Source of the DNA: Stramonita haemastoma
Taxonomy: Eukaryota; Mollusca; Gastropoda; Neogastropoda; Muricidae
DNA length: 64,000 nt
Reading direction: 5' to 3'
NCBI GenBank assembly: GCA_030674155.1
Contig: CM060342.1
Location: 15,891,047-15,955,046, forward strand
Program-made: the position numbers and the translations under genes
Part shown: positions 1 through 52,817 of the stretch, one piece after another
Numbering within the stretch: position 1 is the first letter of the stretch
Layout: the number at the start of each line of letters is the position of its first letter
Notes under the pieces: model-generated
What the model was told of the DNA's origin: nothing
The model's database searches: none
What the model saw: only the letters and a program-made list of their open reading frames with translations

Positions 1-85
1 CTTGTGTGTCTGTCTCTGTGTGTGTCTGTGTGTGTGTATGTATATATAATATATATATATGTATATGTATATGTTGTTTCTTCAG

Positions 86-41516
<41,431 letters not shown>

Positions 41517-41537
<21 letters not shown>

Positions 41538-42035
41538 GCCTGTCCTCTTATCCTCGATGTAAAAGAATCAGTCTGGCGATGATGATGACAACTTGAGCCT
41601 GTCCTCTATTATCCTCGATATAAAAGAATCAATCTGGTGATGATGACGACGACGACAACTTGAGCCTGTCCTCTGTCCTCGATATAAAAGAATCAATCTG
41701 GTGATGACGACGACAACTGAGCCTGTCCTCTATCCTCGATAGATTAGAATCAGTTTGGTGATGATGATGATGACGACAACTTGAGCCTGTCCGCTATCCT
41801 CGATACAAAATCTTGAATCAATCTGGCGATGATGACGACAACTTGAGCCTGTCCTCTATCTTTGATATAAAAGAATCTATTTGGTGATGACTACGACGAC
41901 AACAACTTAGCCTGTCCGCTATCCTTGATATAAAAGAATCAATCTGATGATGACTACGACGACAACTTCAGCCTGTCTGCTATCCTCGATATAAAAGAAT
42001 CAGTCTGATGATGACGACGACGACAACTGAGCAAT
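41517..42035 (+). repeat. Tandem array of about 9 units starting at the stop codon
   Basis: Unit of 55-70 bases: GATGACGACGACAACTGAGC, CTGTCCTCTATCCTCGATA, TAAAAGAATCAATCTGGT. The first unit includes the last five codons and the TGA. The part ATCCTCGATATAAAAGAAT equals the 3' end of SINE A. Confidence 0.93.
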
Positions 42036-42096
42036 GCTGCTTGTCGGACCCTTTCTTCTTTTTTCCCTTCCTTCCTTCCTTCCTTCCCATTTCAGT

Positions 42097-42405
42097 ATGG
42101 AATTTTGTATGTGTAATTGTTGGGAGAACATTTCCACTGTTCGGATGGGGGCTGTGTTCAGTTGGGTGGTGGACTTGTTTCATTTTCTGGGCTACGTTCA
42201 GTGCGAGACAGTGTTTGTTACTTGTGGGGCAGGGGGTTTTTTTGGTTGGGTTATTTTTTGTGTGTGTGGAATTTTGTATGTGTAATTGTTGGAGGACATT
42301 TCCACTGTTCAGATGGGGGCTGTTGGGTGGTGGACTTGTTTCATTTTCTGGGCTACGTTCAGTGCAAGACAGTGTTTGTTACTTGTGGGGCAGGGGGGGG
42401 GGGTT
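42097..42405 (+). repeat. Two-copy tandem duplication in the 3'UTR
   Basis: Units at 42098 and 42267, 169 bases apart: TGGAATTTTGTATGTGTAAT, TTTCATTTTCTGGGCTACGT, GACAGTGTTTGTTACTTGTG. About 95 percent alike by eye apart from one 10-base gap. Confidence 0.93.
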
Positions 42406-42654
42406 GGGGGGGGGAGGTGGGGGTTAGTTGCATTTACTTCTCAATGCGCTAGGTTTGCTGTTGTAGTGAATTGTATGTACAGATAGAGAACAGAGTGCTG
42501 AAGATTCATCGGATTACTTGGGCTCTTATATATTTACATATATATTATGTATGTGTGGTGTGTGTAGATGTATGTTTATATATATATATATATATATGTG
42601 TATGTCTTTTCTCTCTTTTCCCTCTCCTAGACCTGCACTGGCAGGTTTACAGTG

Positions 42655-43020
42655 TAACTGGGAGGGGATCGCTTGGTGGTTGGAGCGTTGTGCTATGGTG
42701 ATCTGTCAGCCTGGGATCGAGCCACTGCGGGGACACCCTTTTTAGGGGATTTTACCCTGGAGTTAACATCAGCACTGACTCCACTCCCCCCCCCCCCCCA
42801 GAAGTTCAGATGAGACTATAAACTGAGGGCCAATGTGCAAACGCACGCAGAACATCTTGCACACATGTTAAAAACCCGTTCCGCCTTTTGTTAGAGTAGG
42901 CCATTGTGTACTGGTAGGAATGGTCAGGGAAAATTTTTTTTAGTGCATTTTAGACACCATCCCTAAAATCGGAATGTGCTTACCTTAATGGTGGATAAAA
43001 ACAGTTACAGTGTTGGATCT
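42655..43020 (+). mobile_element. SINE family B
   Basis: Head GGATCGCTTGGTGGTTGGAG with GGGATCGAGCCACTGC, body CCTGGAGTTAACATCAGCAC, tail CATCCCTAAAATCGGAATGT. Confidence 0.8.
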
Positions 43021-43339
43021 AAGGTGCGCCCTTGCGGGATTCCCGTTTATTTTTTCAACTTGGCCGCAAAATAATGTGAGCAGTGCATCCTAACGGACGC
43101 AAACAAAAAAAATGTGGACAGTACATGTTTGAACAAACAGTGTGCCATCGCAACTGCCGTTTATATAACTCTAAAATTTAGGGCTGGATGTGGCGGTCAT
43201 TACATTAATACCCAAGGCATAACAAGATGTACACCTATTGATAAAAGCCTACAACCGTCACTACAAAGCCGGCTGCTCTGACTTCATTTTCCTATCCATT
43301 TACGTCATTTTCCATGAAGCCTGGAACCACTGGTTTCAT

Positions 43340-43690
43340 TTAAATTTACGCTTCTTTACGATTGTAAGAAGATTTTCTTAGGGCCCAATGATTTGCTGGA
43401 TTCGGTTATGCACTTCTTTGTTGCGATGCCAAGGAGTCTCTGGAAGCATCTCATCTCTACTGCGCAAACTCTTCTCTCCAAATCAGCAGTCAGGGTCCAC
43501 TGTTCACAGGCATACAGGAATATGGATATGACAAGGGAGCACATTAGTCTGATCTTGGAGTTAAGTGAATTGTTTTTATCTCTCCAGATGGTGTTCAGTT
43601 TTGACAGTGCTGTTATTATCTGTGCAATCCTGCATACTTACCTCTGGCTTGGAACCCTGGTCTGATACAACAGATCCCAAGTACTTGAAG
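43340..43690 (-). mobile_element. LINE reverse-transcriptase C-terminal fragment
   Basis: Minus-strand translation gives MCSLVISIFLYACEQWTLTA and RVCAVEMRCFQRLLGI, the well-known region after the RT domain of non-LTR retrotransposons (ACEQWTLTAD then MRCFRRLLGI). Frame breaks afterwards; inactive. Confidence 0.85.
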
Positions 43691-43699
43691 CTTGTTTTA

Positions 43700-45630
43700 G
43701 TTTTTTGGGGGGTCGACAGTGAAGCACAATCATAAAAAAAAAATCACCACAAATTGAGAAAGGAAGAGGAAGAAAGCCCGTATGTAAGGCTTGATTCCCA
43801 ACTACATAGTAAGGCTAAAGAGCCAATGCAAGGTGCTGTACTGTAGTCACTGTATGACAGGCAGATAGGGGCGGTACAGTGACCAGGTACATTTTGATTA
43901 GGGCAGATGCGGGGGGTTTAAGTGATGGATGACTTCTAAGGGGGCCCTTGGGCCCCTTTTTTGAAATCCTAGAATCAACACTGCAGTTGATACACAAAAA
44001 TCTCACCATTGGTAAACCTCAGGAACTCAGGCTGAGAAACCAAAAAAAAGCTAAACGAAAAAAACCAACTCTGTTTACATTACTAGAGCACAAGACTTGC
44101 ATCATTACAAGTCCAACCAGTCTGTCATGGTCAGTGGTCACAGTTTGCCACACAAGTTTTGTTACTGGAGACGGTCAAGGTGTCTGCTGTCAAAAAAGAT
44201 TGGAGAGCAACAGACATTTTATAATGTGAGTGTGTTAGGATCTTGTCAAAACGGACCCAGCTGATGGGTCAAAGTGACCTAGAAGCTGTTGGCAGCTGAG
44301 TTTAATAAAAGCAATCATGATTCTGATACTGACAGCAAAACAAAAAACACAAAAGAAAGATAGGCGTATTAAGATTAGAGTCTTAGAATAAATAAACAAC
44401 AGCATGAAATTTTTTTTTTAAACAAAGCAAAAAAACCCAATATGACCTTGTATGTATTTTCTCTAATGTAAAGTGTGTGAAATATTGTATGCAGCAAAAA
44501 GTTTAGTATTCATATCGTTGATCTTGATTGCATGTAGTGTGACAATTGAAAATTGACAAAATTGCTTCTCTTGACGTGGGTTTTCAGTGTGTGGCAGCAC
44601 CTGGAGACTCAGGGGGGGGGGTTAAAATAAATCTTACTATTTTCTTGACCATCACCTTTTTTTTTTTAATCTGCGCTTGTTTTTACCCACCACTCCTCTG
44701 AAGTTAACGTCAGTGCAGTTGAATCAACAACAGACGGGGATAAAATGGATTCACACTTTTCCTTTGTGTGTGTTAATGGTCCTGTAGTACAAGCCTTTGC
44801 ACAGTTAACATTTTGAATGTGGGGCATCAGCCATTGTGTACAGTGTATTGGAGGGCAAAAGAAAGGGAGGAAATGATAATAATACAAGGGAAAATTTTTT
44901 AAGCTTTGGTGAAAGCTATCCAATTCAATCCAACCATATTGTGGGTCTTTCCCCCCCTAGTCGGCATGCGGCAGCCTTCTTGGTGGGCAAAAAGGTCACG
45001 TACACAAAATCTCACCGTTTTACGGTGAACCTCGGAGCTCTGGTCGAAGAAATAAAAAATATAAGGATGATATGGTGGGACTGGCCCTTGGTATGACTAT
45101 GAGACAAAGCATAACTGATACTAAACATGTGTTTGTGGCGCATGCACACAACATCATGTGCATGCGCGCAAATGTTGTAAATAAGTTGTCGTACATGATG
45201 ATTTATGTGTAAGAACATGCGCTCTTAGGTAATGATTGTGGATGTATAGCGAATGAGACCACGTTTTTTACTTCTTTTTTGTTTTGTTTTTGGAAGTATC
45301 AATATTCTGGATGTTGTCTTCTTTTTTTTTTCTTTTTTCAATGCTGTCCCTAGTTAAGGGTTGTAATCAATCATGATTTTTGTTGATATGTGAAATGCCT
45401 TTTTTGTTGTTGTTTTTTTTGTTTTTTGTTTTGGTAAATGGATTCAGTTGTTCATGTAACTGTTCATAAATTGTTTTCTTGAGTTTTGGTTCTAATTATT
45501 GAATTGAAAGGGGTTTTTTGGTATGAGTATTGTAAAGCTTGTGTTGAGTTTTGTTTTAGAAAGGTTCGGTTCTTTTCTGTAATGTTGTTTTTAAGATATA
45601 TTTGTCATCGCAGCATAAAGAAGAGGTAAT
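43700..45630 (+). other. Probable 3'UTR or intergenic DNA with scattered SINE B tails
   Basis: B tail scraps at 43975-44065 and 44945-45060 (AATCTCACCATTGGTAAACC and CTCACCGTTTTACGGTGAAC). AATAAA at about 44304 is a possible but weakly supported poly(A) signal. Otherwise AT-rich, no coding signal. Confidence 0.5.
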
Positions 45631-45639
45631 TAAAGACAT

Positions 45640-46295
45640 GGATTGAACATTTGATAGGGAAACAAATACATATGCAGACAGAAAAAAAAAAGAAGAAAAA
45701 AAAAGGGTGGCACTGCTTTTGTGGTGACGCTCTCTCTCTAAATGGGGATGTCATGCAGAGAAATCAGCTGTGACTTAAAGTGGTTTACAATTTCCTCAGG
45801 AGAGGTAAAACATGGAAATCTGTAGACAAATTCTGACTTAGGGATTGAACATTTTTGTTAGGGGTGGGACAGCCAAGTGGTCAGAGCATTGAGCTCACAA
45901 AAAAAAAAAAAGAGAAAAAAAAAGGGTAGGCACTGCACTTGTGGCGTCACGCTCTCCTCGAGGAAAGCAGCCCGAATTTCACACTGAGAAATCTGCTGTG
46001 ACATACAGTGGTATAAATAAATAAATAAATAAATAAATCTGAGGACATGAGTTTGGTCCACCACTGAGATTTTTGTGCAAGGGGATTTTTCCTGTGGAGT
46101 TATTATCACTACCGACTGACTTCACACCCCCGAAAATCCTTTACTGAATCTAGTGAGACTATTATAAGCCATGGTCCCACCTATGAGTTCAAGCAGAACA
46201 TCTTGTACACACGTTGGTGGGCTAGTGGGCACATATGCATAATCTAACTGGAACTTCAGAGTTCTAGCCTAAGAATGCACAGAGAGAAAAAGATA
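45640..46295 (+). mobile_element. SINE tail (45640-45795) and a SINE B split by a second such tail
   Basis: The B head GGACAGCCAAGTGGTCAGAG at 45868 is cut at GAGCTCACA (45899) and resumes at about 46037 with CTGAGGACATGAGTTTGG. The insert has A-run, GTGGCGTCACGCTCTCC and (ATAA)n. Confidence 0.75.
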
Positions 46296-46301
46296 AAGTG
46301 T

Positions 46302-46330
46302 TGTTGAGGGGGGGGGGGGGGGGGGGGGGT
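46302..46330 (+). repeat. Poly-G run
   Basis: About 28 G with a single start interruption. Confidence 0.9.
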
Positions 46331-46899
46331 ATTTGAACGAAACATGAAAGTAATGTTGAACCCCCCCAGTGCACCCTTTTCTTCCTGCGTAGTGTAGAAT
46401 ACTTCCACTTTTCTGACAATATTTTCCTCAATCATGAGTTGATGTATATCCCCTCCATTTGCGAATGCTGCATTAATGACTGTTTAGTAACTGTGGGGGG
46501 TTTCAGGGTCATAACCATACGGTTACATTGTACATAATGGACTTTCGTGGCTATCTGGTATACAAAACTATGTTGATTATGTGTCTACAGTCTTGGTCAA
46601 TACAGCGTTAGGCCTTTGAGATACCCAAGGATGGTCTGTGATTTTTTTTTCTTCTTTCTTTAAAAAAACAAAAATCATTATGATTTTTTTGTTTGATATT
46701 AATCAATTTTTGTTGTTGTTTATTGTGTATACATTTTTTGGGATAGGAAAGGAAATGGAGAAGGAGGAGGAGGAGAATGTTGATGTGTATGTTTCCCCTC
46801 ATTGATAACGACTTGTGTTCGTTCTGTGGCGATCTTGAAGACGGCAGGAGATACACGTCTACTTTGTACAGGTGCTTTGATTGTCTGTTTCATCACTGA

Positions 46900-46905
46900 A
46901 TTAAA
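46900..46905 (+). promoter_or_regulatory. Possible poly(A) signal ATTAAA
   Basis: CTGAATTAAAAAAGTTGAGC, followed by GT-rich GGTTATGTGTTCCTTGTC about 20-30 bases on. If used, the NCoR 3'UTR would be about 5.4 kb. Upstream a TGTACATAAT at about 46530 resembles a Pumilio site. Weak evidence. Confidence 0.25.
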
Positions 46906-47104
46906 AAAGTTGAGCCCAAGGTTATGTGTTCCTTGTCTTATTTCTTGCTTAACCACCACTCCCTCCCTTCTCCCTTTTTCTGTGGAGGGAAAGTTGGAGG
47001 GGGGGGGGGGGGGGGGTGGGAGAATAGCTAAGGAAAATAGAACTAAGGAACAAAAAAAAAACTCCAATCAAATCAAAGTAAAACATGGATGTTATAGCCC
47101 ATAC

Positions 47105-47350
47105 ATCCATGTATTCAGATCTTGACGGCAGCCTCTGATGAATTTAGGACGAGAGGAATTTTACCATCTCTTAGGTCAACTGCTAAGTGCAGACCTGCCA
47201 GTGCCCTAATTCCCTTCTTGTTCCCACACATGCAGAAGATATTCCCATTGAAAATTCTGTAATTCATGTCAGCATTCAGTGGGTTACTTACAGAAACACA
47301 AATATACCCAGCATACGACCTGTACAATGAAATGAGTTATCGTCTCTGAA
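47105..47350 (+). mobile_element. SINE with CTTCAAGTGCAGACCTGCC body, 5'-truncated
   Basis: Shared with 60100-60480: GTGCAGACCTGCCAGTGCC, CACATGCAGAAGATATTCC, AATTCATGTCAGCATTCAGT, ATACCCAGCATACGACC. Confidence 0.7.
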
Positions 47351-47465
47351 GTCAGAATGTGTATCGGCTGAGGCCATTGGGCAGACCTCCTGTAAAGTTA
47401 CAAGCACAGGAGAAGACCTGGCACTTCACATCCCACCTGGGAAGGAACACAGAGAAGAGAGAGAG

Positions 47466-47673
47466 TTAAAGTTAAAGTCTGTCCCGAGCCTAAGGCTCAT
47501 CAGGCCGGTGCTTATCCCGGTTTCTGTGGCGCTAAGCGACTGAGAGTCATAGACTCCCCCCTGGATAGGACGCCAGTCTATCGCAGGGTTAACCCCCCAA
47601 CACAAGGTTGGTACCCCTTTTACACCTGGGTGGGGTGAGAAAATAGCCGTAAAGTGCCTTTTCCAAGGGCACA
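47466..47673 (-). mobile_element. SINE family D, head missing, reversed
   Basis: AGTTAAAGTCTGTCCCGAGC to TTCCAAGGGCACAA; then stops abruptly and an E tail begins. Confidence 0.85.
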
Positions 47674-47684
47674 AAATATATATC

Positions 47685-47965
47685 AAATCAAATCAAATCA
47701 AAATTTTATTTCCAGATGGTACATTGAGTAAGGAATAAATTTGCTTTTTTTCATCAAGCCATCTATACAGCCAAAAAAAAGAAAAAGAAAAAAAAAGCAC
47801 TTAAACAAAAAACAGACAAACTAACAGAAATGAAGCAGGAAGCAAACAAGCAGAGTACAACCAAGAAAACCCCACCCCAACAAATATTTAGCTACAACAT
47901 TGTTACAACTCATAACAACAAAATAAACTCAGAGAGAAACAAAAATGATACAAGGGGGGAGGTGA
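47685..47965 (-). mobile_element. Element E 3' region
   Basis: (AAATC)n, TTTTATTTCCAGATGGTACA, then an A-rich stretch with AGCAAACAAGCAGAGTACAA and TTTAGCTACAACATTGTTAC shared with 60603-60860. On the minus strand this is a retroposon 3' end. Confidence 0.75.
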
Positions 47966-48051
47966 ATCAAGATAAGTGGATTCATATAGCATTATGACAA
48001 TGTGCACACCAGAAAAACAATATTTGCCGTTTATTGTTACCTTAACTTTAG

Positions 48052-48310
48052 GGGAGGGATAGCTCAGTGGTAAAAGCGCTTGCTTTCCCCAAGCCAGTAT
48101 CGAGCAGCATCAAGCATGGTTACCAAGTGGATGGGTGACTGCGTGCCTTGGCTTCAGTACAGTCCCCCAGTTCACCCAGCTGTAAATGGGTACCTGCCCT
48201 CTTTAGGGTCAGGGAAGGTAAAGCAGAGAGGGAGAGGAGATGGGTGCCGCCCTCAATATGTTGGCCCCTAGAGAAGCTGAGGTCCCTGATGCTTTGTTCC
48301 CCTACAACCA
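48052..48310 (+). mobile_element. SINE family C, full length
   Basis: Head GGGATAGCTCAGTGGTAAAA (A-box). Next comes ATCAAGCATGGTTACCAAGT then GGATGGGTGACTGCGTGCC, which resembles the 3' half of 5S rRNA. Body CCCAGCTGTAAATGGGTACC, end TAGAGAAGCTGAGGTCCCTG. Confidence 0.85.
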
Positions 48311-48339
48311 CATAGGTTATAGGAAAAATTTACTTTCTC

Positions 48340-48399
48340 TGTGCATGTGAGTGTGTGTGTATATAGATAATTGTGTGTGTGTGTGTGTGTATGTAGATA

Positions 48400-48433
<34 letters not shown>

Positions 48434-48445
48434 ACATGTGTGTGT
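48340..48445 (+). repeat. (GT)n, two blocks
   Basis: GTGTGTATATAGATAATTGT and (GT)n, twice. Confidence 0.95.
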
Positions 48446-48789
48446 ATACGTCTTTAGTGAACTGATGTACTAGATAGACTAGAAACTTGAAAGGCAAGTT
48501 AATTAAAGAAACACATTATTCCAAAATAAGCCTTTCTGACAGCAAAAAAAAACAAAAACAAAAAAAAACCACCCTTCAAATGCAAAGAGTTTGTGATTAA
48601 CATGTACAGTTGTATCACGGCTATGAAACATTAGGGCAAAGCTGAAGCATCAGATTAAACATCGCCAGGTGGGAAAGAGACCTGTAGTGGGCACACAAAA
48701 CTGATGGAAAAGATGGCAATGTCTCAGAGCGTGGGCTATAGCACAGTCTGTTAACTTATACTGCCCTCTTTTTCCATCAGTTTAGTTTG

Positions 48790-48975
48790 CGCGCCTTGGC
48801 TTCAGTATAGTCCCCCAGTTCACCCAGCTGTCAATGGGTACCTGCCCCCTTTAGGGTCACTCAGGGAAGGTGAAGCAGAGAGGGAGAGGAGATGGGCGCT
48901 GCCCTCAACATGCTGGCCCCTAGAGTAGCTGAGGTTTCTGATGCCTCGCTCCCCTACGACCACAAAGGTTATGGG
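48790..48975 (+). mobile_element. SINE family C, 3' part
   Basis: Starts at GCGCCTTGGCTTCAGTATAG, ends CCTAGAGTAGCTGAGGTTTC. A small inverted repeat (AAAACTGATGGAAAA at 48700 and TTTTTCCATCAGTTT at 48770) lies just before it. Confidence 0.8.
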
Positions 48976-49109
48976 ACACCTTTTGTGTACCGACTTCAGA
49001 TCTCTTGCCTACCTGACTATGTCCAGTCTGATGTTTCAGCTTAGCTGTAACAGTAGTGTTTGGTAGGCGTGGTGAGACTGAGAGCGCTGAGAGAAGGAGA
49101 AACTTGAAA

Positions 49110-49309
49110 CTTTGAAACTTTTATTAAATTAAGGAAGAGAATAAGCACACATAATGGCTTTTTTACATCCAGCCCTTAGTCAAAGAAAATCATAACAATG
49201 AAAACAAATTAACAAGCAAACCCCAGAGGGAGATCATAACTCTATAGCCGTAATATTGCCCTACTCAAGGTCAGTTTTTATTTACAAGTATAAAGAATCC
49301 CCCCCCCCC

Positions 49310-49342
<33 letters not shown>

Positions 49343-49470
49343 CTCAGGGCCTCGCTATATGATCTTCGGTTGTAATATACAGTTTTGAAATACTGCAACA
49401 AAGTTTCACAATGACGTATCCTGTTTGTGAGATTGACGTCAGTCTAACACGTCATTATACTAAAGACTTT
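49110..49470 (+). repeat. Dispersed repeat K, copy 1
   Basis: Shares with 50055-50445: AATAAGCAC, then CT run, CTTCGGTTGTAATATACAGT, TTGAAATACTGCAACAAAGT, ACGTCAGTC and CACGTCATTAT. A poly-C/(CT)n block sits inside at 49292-49345. Confidence 0.7.
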
Positions 49471-49623
49471 GACATTCAGTTTTAACTTTTTCTTCAGATT
49501 CAACTTATAAATCTGCTTTCTACTCTTTATCGTCAGATTAAACTTACAAATTTGCTTTCCACTTTCTGGAAAGCAGATTTAGAAGTTTAATCTGACGAAA
49601 AAGTTAAACTTAATGTCAAAGTC
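49465..49623. repeat. Long inverted repeat (hairpin)
   Basis: Arms of about 55 bases, 49465-49520 and 49569-49623, from GACTTTGACATT to AATGTCAAAGTC, with few mismatches. The 48-base spacer contains a third, direct copy of part of the left arm (GTCAGATTAAACTTACAAAT). Confidence 0.85.
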
Positions 49624-49850
49624 CTTCGGATGAAACTACAGAATCTAAACGGAGGACCCATGTGTGAGCGCAGGCAGAACATCTAACACACACGTTTAAA
49701 ACCCATTTCGCCTTTCGGAAGAGTGGGCCACTGTATGCGGTGGAAACAGATTTTAAAAAAAGAAGAAAAAAAGGAATAAACCCAACCTGCAGCATGCACA
49801 CAGGTGTTGTGTTAAGACACCATTTCCGAAGTCTGAATGCAGCTACTTAA

Positions 49851-49905
<55 letters not shown>

Positions 49906-49975
49906 GTTGCACATGCTTAAATCTCACCATTGGTGAACCTTAGAGCTCTAGCCCAGGAACAAAAAAATATGGTCA
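49610..49975 (+). mobile_element. SINE family B body and tail with a run of 49 G
   Basis: AAGTCCTTCGGATGAAACTA, body, GAAGTCTGAATGCAGCTACT, then uninterrupted G from 49854 to 49902, then CTCACCATTGGTGAACC. Poly-G replaces the GTGGGTAAA part of the tail. Confidence 0.85.
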
Positions 49976-50054
49976 CTCAGCATTTCTGTGTACTATTTTC
50001 AATCTGTTCCACTTCTGATTTATCACACTCATTTACGCTTTAACGCTTGCTAAA

Positions 50055-50273
50055 GATCGAATCAAAATCTTTTATTTTGTGGATAATTAAATAAAAAATT
50101 AATAAGCACTGGTATGCTTTTTTAGATATTTTTTTAAAACACTGAAGTTTCAATCATGATTAAAAAAAAATAATAAATAATATAAAATAACACACATCAG
50201 CTAGCAAGCCCCCGCGCACACGCACACACACACACACACCACACACACACACACACTATATTTAAAAAGTAAG

Positions 50274-50326
<53 letters not shown>

Positions 50327-50445
50327 CCTCACTTAGATCTTCAGTGGTAATGTGCAGTTTTGAAATACTGCAACAAAGTTTCACAGTGACGTAGCCTAAT
50401 TGTAAGATTGAACGTCAGTCCATCACGTCATTATGATAAAGACAC
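50055..50445 (+). repeat. Dispersed repeat K, copy 2
   Basis: Same order as copy 1, with (CA)n and (CT)n inserted at 50215-50255 and 50277-50322. Followed by C and G runs at 50447-50485. Confidence 0.7.
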
Positions 50446-50629
50446 TCCCCCCCCCCCTTTTTTTTTTGGGGGGGGGGGGGGGGGAATACAAAATATAGGG
50501 GAACACTTAAATGATCATGTTTGTTGTTCTATTTCCCCATTGTGTTTATATACAATGAGAAAGTGAAAAACAAACATATCGTTGTTAGGCATCGCCCAGA
50601 ACCCATAGAAGTATGTAAAATTAAACCCT

Positions 50630-50737
50630 TTGACCCTGAAGTTGGAATGCAGCTACCTTCTTATGCGTGGACATAATGGTCTCACACAAAACCTCACCAT
50701 TGGTGAACGTAACAGCTCTAGCTGAGGACCCCCCCCC

Positions 50738-50818
<81 letters not shown>
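50630..50818 (+). mobile_element. SINE B tail and (CA)n
   Basis: CTGAAGTTGGAATGCAGCTA to AGCTCTAGCTGAGGA, then C-run and CA to 50815. Confidence 0.75.
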
Positions 50819-50819
<1 letters not shown>

Positions 50820-51066
50820 AACCACATATGGCCTACAACAACAACAAACAAAAGAAAAACCCTAAACAACAGCAACAACAAACGAGCAAAAACGAAAGAC
50901 ACTTCAAGAACTGGTTGCGATTGAAACGAAAAACCCTAAACAACAACACATTTCAAGAACTGTTTGCAATGGAAACGTTTCAAGATAGTCAACAAATAGT
51001 TACGAACATTGACAGTTCTTTGGTAGTCAAAAGGACTGGAGTCCCAGGGGTTATGATGCGATAGGC

Positions 51067-52140
51067 ACATGTTAAATCCTGTTCCGCTTTTCGTAAGAGT
51101 AGGCCATCGTGTGGCGATGCCCGTGGGAACAGATGACAAGATTTTCAAAACTGCATACACATGGGGACTGAATGTAAAAAACAACAACAAACACGAGTGC
51201 TTATTCCATTATCCTCCATATAAAAGAATAAATAAATGAAATAAAAATAGGCCCTAGAGGTGTGGGTAGCTGAGATAACCCTGTGTTTATCTCCCCGACA
51301 CCTCCACGATCTTGCATTTTGGTGTGAAAAGTATATACCACAGCTGTAGGTCCCCTGATCAGCACAACCTTTATTTATTTATTTATTCTTTTATATCGAG
51401 GATAATGGAATAAGCACTCACGTGCTTTTTTTTTTTTTACATCCAGTCCCCGCGTGTATGCAGTTGTGTAAATCTTGTCATCCGTTCCCATCGGAACACG
51501 ATGGCCTACTCTTACGAAATGCGGAACAGGATTTAACGTGTGGGCAAGATGTTCTTTTACTCAACTTAAGACCTGTTGTGCCCGAGCCATTTAGCCATTT
51601 GGCCGCATCTGTCTCGTGGTGACCCCTGTGGCCCGGTAGCCACAAACGACACACAAAAAACACATCAGCAGTGCAGGGCCAGCCATCCCCTCTGGCTGGT
51701 GGCTTCAGAGCAGCCTGACATTGATAAGCTCCCTGTAGACTTTTGATTCTGAAGATGATACATAACAAGTCTAGGTATGGCTTGGGCTGAGAGGGTTGGG
51801 AACAGCAGGAAAGGAACATCACAAAGGGTAAAAGAAGTGGGAACTCGCCACCCCACCCCCACTAAAAAAAAAAAAAAAAAAAAAAAAAAAAGTGGGAAGT
51901 TTCTGATCCATTTATTTATTTATTTATTCTTTTATATCGAGGATAATGGAATAAGCACTTATGTGTGGGTTTTTTTACACCCAGTCCCCGTGTGTATGCA
52001 GTTTTGTAAATGTCATCTGTTCCCACCGGCACACAATGGCCTACTCTTACGAAAAGCGGAACAAGATTTAACGTGTGCGTAAGATGTTCTGCGTGCGTTC
52101 GCACACACGGGGCCTCGGTTTACAGTCTCATCATTACATA
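51067..52140 (+). mobile_element. Three SINE A copies: 51067-51245 (+), 51362-51565 (-), 51900-52140 (-)
   Basis: Each has the A 3' block (GGGGACTGAATGTAAAA or its reverse CATCCAGTCCCCG) and the TATCGAGGATAATGGAATAA motif or its reverse. The first and second are tail-to-tail inverted. All lack the head. An A-run of about 25 lies at 51865-51890. Confidence 0.85.
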
Positions 52141-52499
52141 AAAAGGGCTCATGCAGAACTGCCCATCATGTAAAGCATTGCATAACTTTAGAATTGCAAC
52201 ATGCCCAACGTTGGGCGTTGATTTTTTGGGTGGTTCCCACTTGCAGTCATCACAGTCCCAAATTGGACAGCTCCACTGGGACTATGATATAACCAGAACC
52301 AAATAAATAAAAGATGCATGCCATTCCTTTCGTCACGCAATTTTTCCATTTTCTAGCCACATTTCTGCAATTTAAAACAAAACAAAAAGGACACAAAATA
52401 TAAAACAACACTAACAACGACAGCAACAAACGACCACAGAAATTCGAGTTGGAAGTCAACACGTGTGCTGCGTTCCGATGCCAATCCAGGTTTTTGAAG

Positions 52500-52520
52500 T
52501 TTCACTTGCGCATGCGTAAT
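52500..52520 (+). promoter_or_regulatory. NRF-1-like palindrome
   Basis: TTGCGCATGCGTAA resembles the animal NRF-1 promoter consensus (GCGCATGCGC). It lies just before an ATG-rich open stretch. One motif only. Confidence 0.25.
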
Positions 52521-52537
52521 GTATGTCTTCTCGCCTG

Positions 52538-52790
52538 ACCAAGATGTCGAAGAAAAGCGCGAAATATGATTTCCATGTCAGTCAGAAGTTTGTTCTCACA
52601 TTAGGCCACACAAGGAGGATTTTCCATATACTGACCAGTCCCTACAAGGCAAAAGCTACGTGTACCTTATGCACCGTGGACCAGTGCAGTTTTAAGATTT
52701 CGTATGGTGGATGAAATGATAGTGCAGTGAAAACCAGAAAAGACTTGACAAGCACAATAAGAATGTGAAGATGGTGGACTTTCAGAAAAC
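52538..52790 (+). pseudogene. BED-finger (hAT-like transposase) N-terminal relic 1
   Basis: Begins MSKKSAKYDFH; later KAKATCTLC and FKISYGG followed by ND in the expected spacing of a BED zinc finger (C-x2-C then H...H). A stop interrupts after FKISYGG and the His pair is not in frame. It aligns with the relic at 63535-63720. Confidence 0.55.
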
Positions 52791-52817
52791 ACTTTGGATA
52801 CGTTGTTGTGTTCGCAG

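Noticed and set aside
44690..44820. Possible exon reading EVNVSAVESTTDGDKMDSHF
   Set aside because: Its start matches the SINE body (CTGAAGTTAACGTCAGTGC), so the open frame is probably chance.
46720..47067. Minus-strand open frame with RRVSPAVFKIATERTQVV
   Set aside because: No splice sites or homology that I can name; ordinary-looking on both strands and within probable 3'UTR.
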